Assembly: GCA_019155205.2 (NCBI GenBank)
Contig: JAHNZQ020000016.1
Coordinates: 1,593,973 to 1,619,316, forward strand
Source: Gracilaria vermiculophylla
Lineage: Eukaryota > Rhodophyta > Florideophyceae > Gracilariales > Gracilariaceae
Reading direction: 5' to 3'
DNA: 25,344 bases
Positions 18,583 to 25,344 of the stretch are shown in pieces; within the stretch, counting starts at the first letter, position 1; every line of letters begins with the position of its first letter. The notes under the pieces are model-generated. The model ran no database searches, was not told where the DNA came from, and worked only from the letters and a program-made list of their open reading frames with translations. Position numbers and translations under genes: made by a program.

Positions 18583-19387
18583 GTTTTGTATGCGACGGTC
18601 TGCTGTTCAGATGTCATTCGGAGCGCTGCCGCTCTTATTGCGACGGCGGCAGAGTGCCGTGCGCTGTCATCGCTTCATTTCAAGGTCTGACAAGATTGGG
18701 GTTTGCCGAGGTGCTGCAAACGGACCTACACCCGTACACCAAGCACAACTACAGAGCGCACGTTTTGACTGGAAGCACTTTGATCAGCCGCAGGCACGTT
18801 GTGCGCCAACAGCAACTCGTTGTAACTCCGCTCTATCGAATTTTCCATCCGCAATGTCTGCAATCGTGAGCATTGCTAAACTTATGGTCGCTGCTTGGCT
18901 AAAATGCTATTTACTTGACTCGTCACTGCTTCACACATTGTACACGATTTCTCTATGAAAGCCTCTAGCGACTGGCATCAGAACTGTTGCCCGGACAATT
19001 TCTGTCTCGGGCACAGCCCCTGGAGCGACAAAACTATGACTTCGTGCGTGCTTGTTTCACAGACATGTCAGCAGTGATTTTACATCGTCATTGACTCTAT
19101 TTGGGTCTGCAACAAAACCTGAAACAATGGAATGCTCTTTTCATTAACTTATTGGCCCTACTAACCCATGTGCGTACGAATGATGCCAATCTTACAGTTT
19201 TCTCACCACAAAAGACTTTTGTGGAGAGCTTACGTACAACGTGCTCTTTAAATACCTCAGTTTGATGTTTACATAATATCTTCAATAACTCTGTTTCTTG
19301 CATGAGCGAGAGATACATATTCTTAACCGTTAAAAATTGCAATTTATCTACAATTACATATGTATTTACGCACAGACTATAATTCAT
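18583..19387 (-). pseudogene. Unknown minus-strand coding-like region, part right of the Tc1 element
   Basis: The most upstream piece is 19387-19097, 96 codons: QFLTVKNMYLSLMQETELLK, LCKHQTEVFKEHVVRKLS, with a basic Cys-rich end. Next come APGAVPETEIVRATVLMPVA (about 19010-18960) and AATISLAMLTIADIADGKFD (about 18885-18830). The following frame reads IERSYNELLLAHNVPAADQS and ASSQNVRSVVVLGVRV, then AAVAIRAAALRMTSEQQTVA, which reaches the Tc1 junction. Several stops and frame changes separate these blocks. With the part at 16210-17299 it could form one ancestral gene of more than 600 codons. No family is recognised. Confidence 0.38.
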
Positions 19388-20333
19388 GAGATTTATTACA
19401 CAAATAAGGAAAGCAATACGGATACAAGAGGAAAAGACGGCATTGATGTTAAAATCTGCGACGCGTCAAAAGCATACGTGCAACACAAGAACAGCAACGA
19501 GTTTGATCTCTTTCTTGGCGGACTTGTATTAATAACATTTACTTTAATAACGGAATACGATAAAACACGAGCCACGCTATTCGAATCGTCTCGATAGAAT
19601 ATTTTTTACTACAAGAACCTATAAAACAAGATAAGAATCAGTTTTCCATTATTTTTCAGGGGTCATGACTTTAATACCAATCTTTTGTGGAGAGCGTCTT
19701 TTGATTTACATCAGAAAGGAATTTTTCCATTCAGGATTATGTCACAGTTTTTCTTTTTGGTTTTCGCACACAAAGTTATGGCTCAACTCTTTTCTTTAGC
19801 AAATAGCAATTACATTTTAAGATATTGGAGATGGTCTCTTCAAATTAAACTGCTTGGCCTAGTTACATCAAAATAAATCATGGAAAATATGCAGTATCTG
19901 TTGAAGAAACATGGGTTTCTATTGCATTTAATGTGCCGCTACGAGTGCAAATACAAAGGAAACTCCATTACACACTTCTGAGTTTTGTTTTGATAAATGT
20001 GTTGCCATTGCAGATGAAGAAGACGGCATAGGTAGCAAAAATACTCTAGGCAATTTTCTGATGAATCGCAAAGAGCACGAAATCAATACAAGCAACTAGA
20101 GAAAATAAAGCAGAAAGGCGTTCGTAAGCACAGCCTTGAACATGGATTGTTTTTTTTTAGGAACTCTTCAACACGTTCATCTGCAAACAGACGTTAATGT
20201 AAAGCTGCAGCTTGCAAAGTTCATGTGCTTATACCGCATGTTATTAAAGGTAAGAACACTAAGGATACACATTGCTCAACGGCAACATGTACATGTATGC
20301 CACATGGAAGTGAAACGTTATTCAAATGTTTAG
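19337..20333 (+). pseudogene. Unknown plus-strand coding-like locus with splice-like signals
   Basis: Three open pieces on plus read protein-like: 19385-19597 (DTRGKDGIDVKICDASKAYV, FDLFLGGLVLITFTLI), 19660-19876 (NLLWRASFDLHQKGIFPFRI, then hydrophobic) and 20136-20333 (LQHVHLQTDVNVKLQLAKFM). Acceptor-like tttttcag ends at 19660 and ttttttttag at 20160; donor-like AAGGTAAGA spans about 20247-20255. The segment 20161-20250 would make a 90-base exon open in one frame. In between, a frame reads KCVAIADEEDGIGSKNTLGN with stops after it. This could be a small intron-containing gene in decay; no family is recognised, and chance is possible in AT-rich DNA. Confidence 0.28.
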
Positions 20334-20394
20334 TTGATTTCAGACACGGAATGAACGAGAATTGGGAAGCGGTTGGCTTTTTTGTGTCAGTTGT

Positions 20395-20720
20395 CCGCGA
20401 TTAGGGAGGAGACACGATGCCTTTCAAGCAGATCTTCCTTCATCACGGTTACGATGCTGACTGCAAGCCATTGCATCATGTGCGATATTCTCACTACGCG
20501 TTTCAATTCGTCCAAGTGTGCGCCGGTGTTGTCTGAGCTGGAACAGTAATCTCCAGTGAGTACACACGTGTCCACCATCGCCATTTCCGCTCAGAATTCC
20601 GGGATTTGTTTTGCGCAGATTTGATGTTGACTGCGTGTTCGGCAGGCAGGCGACTCTGGCACGCAACGATTGCTTGTTGCAGCGTCACCGGGATGGTCTG
20701 TCAAGGCTCATAGCGATGAT
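20395..20720 (-). repeat. Dispersed repeat, copy A, with coding-like minus strand
   Basis: The stretch from ggaggaga (20405) through actacgcgttt (20494-20504), cgagtgtgcg-like tccaagtgtgcg, atctccagtg and acacacgtgtc aligns with 23655-23830 in the same orientation. On minus it is open as KRVVRISHMMQWLAVSIVTV then LLERHRVSSLIADN, and in a neighbouring frame VACQSRLPAEHAVNIKSAQN. Copy B keeps KRVV and HHVSS at the same places. This suggests a shared ancestral coding sequence. Confidence 0.6.
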
Positions 20721-21150
20721 GCCAGCGTGCCGAACGCTTTACCGCCGTTGCGTACTCCTTTGTCATTTCAAAAGATGTGAAGTTGAGATTAGTGCGTCGC
20801 TTCGAACATGTTTACACGAGGGGCAAACGACGTGTTTTTTCCGACTATCAAGTCTAAACAAATTGATGGAACGTATGATGCATCTGTGAAAGGCAACGCC
20901 CGCTGCAAAATGGGTCTATTTTCAAACCGAATGTTGGAGCATTCCTGCGGTGATTATTTGCAAACGGCGAAAATATAGTTCAACAACAAGCAGAGAAGCA
21001 GGCAGTGAGTTACAGTATTGGACATGCAAAGAACGCTTGCAGAGCAGCAACAGGAAGTCCGGGCCTTTTTACGGTAGCGTTTATCGGTAATCATGTGAAA
21101 ATCGAGTTTGTTCAACTCGTGAGGTTGGTAATCTAGACTGGGCATTTTGC
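20721..21150 (-). pseudogene. Coding-like minus-strand remnant upstream of repeat copy A, unknown
   Basis: One minus frame reads AARKRSLHVQYCNSLPASLL, then AFHRCIIRSINLFRL and KKHVVCPSCKHVRSDALIST (about 20850-20780), with scattered stops. A Cys-x-x-Cys pair is present but no full zinc finger. It may be the N-terminal side of the same ancestral gene as repeat copy A. Confidence 0.25.
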
Positions 21151-22047
21151 CCTTTTGTTCTTGATGTGCGCATCACCCTTCAAACTACGGAGACCCGTCT
21201 GTGGAAGGCCTTCGATTGGCTACTCGTGAGGAGTAGGCAGGGCACTGAACATTCGAAACAACGCTGCTAATGTTTATGCTGATTTGTATTTGCAATGCGC
21301 GAGATCGAAAAGTGAATTTTGGGTTTGAGGGAGATTTTGGAGGTTCACGCGGGCGCGTTACGCTAACGTTCTAAAACGCTGACGAAGTAAGTGTCATTCT
21401 TCTTTATCTCCTGTCACCGATGACGTGGGAGTTAGAAAAGTGAATGGTGTCGACGTCTTGTAGGGGACAGAACTTAGTACGATTTGCAGGGCTTGTCGTG
21501 GTATGAACTTCTCCCGATGGTGCAAATTATGGAAAAACGAAGGCATTCACAACAAAGAACAATCAATGAAACGGCTAGGACAGTCCGTAACAAAATACTC
21601 ACACAGAAAAGAGCTCCTCTAATTCTTAGTGCCAGCTCGAGAACAAATCATTGCTTGTACATCCTAAAGAAACACATCTAAGGATCTTTCGTTCATTGCC
21701 AGCTCATCCAGAAAGCTTTACAGACTATTGACATTTTTGTGGTGAACCCCACGAGGTGCGAATCTTTTCAGCGCATCCCTCTCCCACAAAGAACAAAAAA
21801 GGAATGTGATAAAAGATGAAATACCCAAACAAGACGCCTGGATGGAATGTATGAAACGTTTGTACGTATACCTTTGAGGCTTGGGTTATTTTTCTGGCGA
21901 TTACCAATGCGATGAGGATGGGATGCGACTTCATTACCCCTATCGCAATCGCGGTTGCAAGCCAAACACCAAACGGAATTCAGATTGTCATCACCGCTTT
22001 TAGGCTGAAATCTAGATTACAATTCTTGTCACACATTACTTTCGCAC
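21151..22047. other. Mixed region; weak open frames only
   Basis: Minus frame 21934-21725 is strongly hydrophobic (GVLFGYFIFYHIPFLFFVGE), and an overlapping minus frame reads WCLACNRDCDRGN. On plus 21484-21681 encodes 65 codons rich in Arg and Thr. None can be assigned, and the overlapping frames on both strands argue that most are chance. Confidence 0.25.
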
Positions 22048-22305
22048 TCATTTAAAGACACAGCACAAGCTTCCTGTATCAAATGTGTAACCCAAACTCG
22101 AGTCTATCTGTAGAAACATGATCGATTCGAACAACTGAGAATTTGTTTGCATGCGCTTGTCAAAATAAGTTTTGTCTGCGATGGACTGAAGCTTTCCAAT
22201 CGAGCAACAAAACCTAGAACAAAGTTGCAGTTCATGTAATGCGATTCCGGTCGAATTCTCTGGGGCTTCCGCCGATGCCAGTGCTGTTTGTACTCCTTTA
22301 TGCAA
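22048..22305 (-). CDS. Small minus-strand open frame, unknown
   Basis: 85 codons, of balanced composition: ALASAEAPENSTGIALHELQ, then SIADKTYFDKRMQTNSQLFE, ending SSLGYTFDTGSLCCVFK. It reads more like real protein than neighbouring frames and may be the C-terminal exon of a decayed gene. No initiation context, partner exon or family is visible. Confidence 0.3.
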   Translation of the reverse strand: MHKGVQTALASAEAPENSTGIALHELQLCSRFCCSIGKLQSIADKTYFDKRMQTNSQLFESIMFLQIDSSLGYTFDTGSLCCVFK

Positions 22306-23049
22306 TAAAAGCAGCTTCAGTTTTCATTACCAGACTCCGCAACAAATGGTAATAGGCAGTACTTTAACCATGTTATTAAACGCACAAAAACGTTTTGTAA
22401 CGATTATAATGACGTTCTTTTTCGATTATAATGAGTGCGTATCACTTTTGCGGTTGGCACTCTGATGGGTTGAGAGGTTGTACATGGACATCAGTGCGGT
22501 TCATCGCTATTCATGTGTGTTGTGTAGTTTTGTAGCTACTCAAAGAAGTTTGAAATGGTCTTTCGTTCATTATAAAGCTGCCCAGGGACAATGAGGGATG
22601 GATTTTAATCAATATATCAGATGCTAGAAAGCCGAGTACGGTTTTTTTTCTCTGGTAGAGTATTCACCCATAGTGGAAAAAAATTGGATAAAATCATTCA
22701 CACATGGCCTTTTCCAATTTCAAAGCCTGTACTGATTGCAAATGAAATAAAACATGCAGTCGAAGAACATATAGTCTCAATGTTTCCCAAAAAAAGCTGA
22801 TTTGAAGAAGAAAAAAACTATAAGAGACAACAAATTGCAAATCTCATAAGCAAAAAAAAAGTGAAAAGGGGGACTTTTATGGTAGTTGTTACGATCAGAA
22901 AGAGAGAGGTAAAAAAAAGTCCAAAGACAACAGAATCTGATCCACATTGCACCAGGAGCTGGACCATCAAATATTTTAAACAAGAAAAAAAAAAACGTGT
23001 AAACTTTAAGTACAGAAAAAATGGAATAGAGGTTGCTTGAAAAGCACGA
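22306..23049. other. A-rich, low-complexity intergenic stretch
   Basis: Several runs of eight or more A occur from 22780 to 23030, so the minus strand shows a Phe-rich open frame that is an artefact. Two close matches of cgattataatga (22402-22413 and 22424-22435) form a short tandem repeat with a 22-base offset. No gene is supported. Confidence 0.4.
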
Positions 23050-23375
23050 CGTGCAAAAGGAAACCCAGGGCCCTGGGAACCTTTCTGGACACGGCGGCTT
23101 CATCCCGCTGTCCAAGGACCACTGGGGCGCCACTCCCCTGCCCTACCCTTTACCGACTTTCCATTCGGGCCCGGGGGGATTCAAGCCCCGGTAACCCTGG
23201 ACGGGGCCCCGCCCATTTCTTCTCGTTTCCATTCTTCTCTTCTGAGCTACCGGGGGTCCCATCCCCCCGTGTAGCCCCTTCTGGGGTGGTCTATGCCCAG
23301 GATTCGAACCTTGTCTTCTTTCCACGGTGGCGGTATTTCTTCCATTCCGCCAGTAACCCTCTCCCGGGTCGACAT
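23050..23375 (-). repeat. SINE-like GC-rich repeat, copy 1, with tRNA-like segment
   Basis: Shares an ordered set of blocks with 25076-25290: palindrome cccagggccctggg (23064-23077), ccctaccct/ctaccta then ctttccattc, a B-box-like GGCTTGAATCC (minus, within 23173-23189) and an A-box-like GGTAGCTCAG (minus, 23242-23251). On the far side, the minus strand has TGGCGGAATGG and, about 35 bases on, GGTTCGAATCC (23283-23350). These resemble the A and B boxes of a tRNA, the A box being close to Leu tRNAs of bacterial/plastid type. No intact cloverleaf or acceptor stem is formed, so this is a SINE-type promoter and not a tRNA gene. Confidence 0.6.
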
Positions 23376-23425
23376 CGACGCTGATCCCGCTGCAATTTAA
23401 GGCTGACATGGGCACGACATTATTT

Positions 23426-23900
23426 TCAATGTACGTTGAAGCTCCAAAAAGTAATGTGTAAAGTTTGGAATTGCAAAGACCGTTTTGTTATATGATAAGT
23501 GACCGAATTTGGTGAAGAGTATTTCCGAATTATTCGAAATGCACCAGACATGAGTGATTTCTGAAGAATGTAATGATTTGCAACGTAAACTGTGATTTTA
23601 AACCGGGAAGGGCACTGTCGAAGATAATGCTTAAAGATGGTCGAAGTGTGTAGCAGTGCGGAGGAGACGTGATGCTTCTTGAGCAATTTCCCCTTTATCG
23701 GTGCTTTGATCACTACAAGCACATGCATCACGTGGAATAATGTAATTGCACTACGCGTTTTAGATTGTCCGAGTGTGCGCTGGGCGCTTTTGTGCTGAAC
23801 GAGCAATCTCCAGTGCGTGCACACGTGTCAATTGGCAGAAGCGACTCACGGGTTGCTTTTGTTCGTTGGCAATTGCGCGCCAGCCTGTTGCGCTCACCAT
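23426..23900 (-). repeat. Dispersed repeat, copy B, with coding-like minus strand
   Basis: Positions 23655-23830 align with repeat copy A (20405-20600): ggaggagacgtgatgc against ggaggagacacgatgc, actacgcgttt in both, and atctccagtg followed by acacgtgtc. The minus strand has a 132-codon open frame, 23824-23426, that includes HHVSSALLHTSTIFKHYL. Its continuation beyond copy A's homologous part is not found near copy A. A CT-rich minisatellite follows directly. Confidence 0.55.
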
Positions 23901-23916
23901 TTGATAGGCAAACTGG

Positions 23917-24129
23917 GTCTCTCTCTCTGTCTCTCTCTCTGTCTCTCTCTATCTATCTCTCTGTCTCTCTCTATCTATCTCTCTGTCTCTCTCTATCTAT
24001 CTCTCTGTCTCTCTCTATCTATCTCTCTGTCTCTCTCTACCTAGCTCTCTGTCTCTCTCTACCTAGCTCTCTGTCTCTCTCTACCTAGCTCTCTGTCTCT
24101 CTCTATCTAGCTCTCTGTCTCTCTCTCTG
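23917..24129 (+). repeat. 22-bp CT-rich minisatellite
   Basis: About nine units of ctctctgtctctctctatctat, with variant unit ends tatctat, tacctag and tatctag arranged in blocks (first four units tatctat, then three tacctag, then tatctag). Flanking units degrade to plain ctctctgt. Open frames across it translate to Leu-Ser repeats and are artefacts. Confidence 0.95.
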
Positions 24130-24780
24130 TTGTGGGTAAGTAAGTGTAATTAGCACTTATCGTAGGGCGTCTGTTCCAAGAACCGCTCTCTCGCCAGAAC
24201 GACCAGCTTTTTTTCAGGCCACTTCCTGATGATATCGCAAATCGATAAATTCTGGCGTTTAAACAATTCCCTGTCGTTAGTATACTTCATTAAGCTGAAA
24301 TGTGCTCGTCTGCGTTAGAGACCCGACCGCGGATCCGTTTCGTTTCCCAAAAGGAGGAAAGTCAGCCACACCACGTGAACGCGGATTGTTTGTGACCATC
24401 TGAGCGTTACTGAGGTTAAAGAGGGCCTATGACGATGAGGATTGTGTGCCGCACTCTTCTCGCCGAGTCACTCTGCACGTTGTGAAAACTTATGTTTACC
24501 GGCACTTTATGAAAGTATTCACTCAAAACACAGGCACAAGGCGCATTTTCTGAGAGTTCTGTCGTCATACTTTCATGAGCATCAAGACATTTTTACGCAT
24601 GGTACAGGTACAGGCCACCGAAATTTCACCGTATCTACTTACTTTGTCTTTGAGCATTCGTGTCTGGATCCTGTGCAATGGATGAGATTAGACGTGGTGA
24701 TGTCGACACTTGCATTGCAAAAAAAGCAAAATCTAGATTCATCAAAACGATCTCGGTTCTCAGGTAAGGATAAGCTTTGA
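24130..24780 (+). other. Weak plus-strand open frame bounded by splice-like signals
   Basis: An acceptor-like pyrimidine run and CAG ends at 24218, and a consensus donor, CAG|GTAAGG, lies at about 24760-24768. Between them the longest frame (24442-24780) has 112 codons from a TTG, including FLRVLSSYFHEHQDIFTHGT and FEHSCLDPVQWMRLDVVMST. No frame is open across the whole interval, so a single exon is not supported; a remnant is possible. No family is recognised. Confidence 0.25.
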
Positions 24781-25075
24781 TGGTATCTTTATTGGAACAA
24801 GGTATGTTGGAACATTAGGTACCCCCACAACCTTCTTAATGGCATGTCGAAAAAGTGTTAAAAACGGACAAAAACAATAGAGACTTGACCTTTGGATTCC
24901 TCTCATGTAAGGAAACGTTCAGGATCAATCTTTTACAATGGGGTTGATATGTTTTACACTTTCAAACACTATTTTCATTCAAGAGCCTTGTACATTTACG
25001 CTGCCTTGTTTTTGACGCCGGAGGTGCGGCTCGATGCTCCTTGTCCATAAACTGTGCCAGAACGCAAAGATGGCC
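24781..25075. other. Intergenic, nothing recognised
   Basis: About 300 bases without an open frame of interest, repeat or clear motif. Confidence 0.4.
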
Positions 25076-25290
25076 AAAACCCAGGGCCCTGGGAACTGGC
25101 TCGGACCCCACGGTCTGAGCCCTCTGTCACAGGAAACAATGGTCGTGACTCCTGTGCCCTATCCTCTACCTACTATCCATTCTTGTTCGGGATGGCTCAA
25201 GCCTCGGTCACCTTGGGCGCGGATCCCATTCCCGCTCGCAATCTATCTCCCAATTTTGAGCTTATCTAGGCTACCGGGCCCCTATCTTTC
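25076..25290 (-). repeat. SINE-like GC-rich repeat, copy 2
   Basis: Palindrome cccagggccctggg at 25080-25093, then B-like GGCTTGAGCCATCC (minus, 25190-25205) and A-like GGTAGCCTAGA (minus, 25265-25275). Distances from the palindrome to these blocks are 97 and 172 bases, against 96 and 165 in copy 1. The tRNA-like outer segment of copy 1 is absent here. Confidence 0.6.
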
Positions 25291-25344
25291 GTGAAACCCA
25301 TGATGAGGTATTTGCCTTCCTGGAATCGATATATATTTTTATTC

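Noticed and set aside
18590..18958. Plus-strand frame of 122 codons right of the Tc1 element
   Set aside because: The minus strand reads more protein-like here and connects to coding-like text beyond the transposon; the plus frame is probably its shadow.
22777..23133. Minus-strand Phe-rich frame of 118 codons
   Set aside because: It results from poly(A) runs on the plus strand.
23283..23350. A functional tRNA-Leu gene on the minus strand
   Set aside because: A-box-like and B-box-like words are present, but the acceptor arms do not pair and the anticodon arm is unclear.
23765..24088. Plus-strand frames with Leu-Ser-Leu-Ser repeats
   Set aside because: They are translation of the CT minisatellite.
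23917..24129. CRISPR array
   Set aside because: Units are contiguous with no unique spacers, and the context is eukaryotic.

Overview
The window looks like repeat-rich, non-coding eukaryotic nuclear DNA. It holds two broken Ty3-type LTR retrotransposons on opposite strands, a broken Tc1 transposon with TA target duplications, a SINE-like family with tRNA-type promoter boxes, a 22-bp minisatellite, and AT-rich stretches with splice-like signals. There are no bacterial operons, rRNA genes or clean tRNA genes. The sequence does not identify the host. No gene in the window looks intact, so almost every coding entry is a pseudogene read across stops and frameshifts.

Region 1 (about 31-10139) is a nearly full-length Ty3-type element with two diverged LTRs. 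Its plus strand carries gag, protease, reverse transcriptase, RNase H, integrase and a C-terminal chromodomain, in chromovirus order. Changes at or next to expected catalytic positions of RT, RNase H and integrase indicate a dead copy. The 2.9 kb between the chromodomain and the 3' LTR holds the longest open frame of the window, 269 codons on the minus strand (7884-8693). That frame extends over about 1.9 kb of coding-like minus-strand sequence ending near an AATAAA signal. The layout is convergent: gag-pol rightward, an unknown antisense gene leftward. This is the best candidate for something undescribed.

Region 2 (10140-13250) is an AT-rich island. It has a hairpin, weakly coding-like lysine-rich minus-strand text, and a striking promoter-like cluster at 12528-12578 (heat-shock-element repeats plus TATAAAAG, minus strand).

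Region 3 (13250-15720) is a second, different Ty3-type pol remnant on the minus strand. RT, RNase H and integrase are in the expected order, and its YIDD motif is intact.

Region 4 (15750-19390) is a minus-strand coding-like stretch of unknown function. It is split by a degenerate 1.28 kb Tc1 element (17302-18580) whose ends have nested, IR/DR-like repeats. Region 5 (19337-22330) holds decayed coding fragments on both strands and one copy of a dispersed repeat.

Region 6 (22330-25344) holds A-rich sequence, two copies of a GC-rich SINE-like repeat, the second copy of the dispersed repeat, and the minisatellite. Everything here was read by eye; no database search was possible, and protein families are assigned from motif order and catalytic motifs only.
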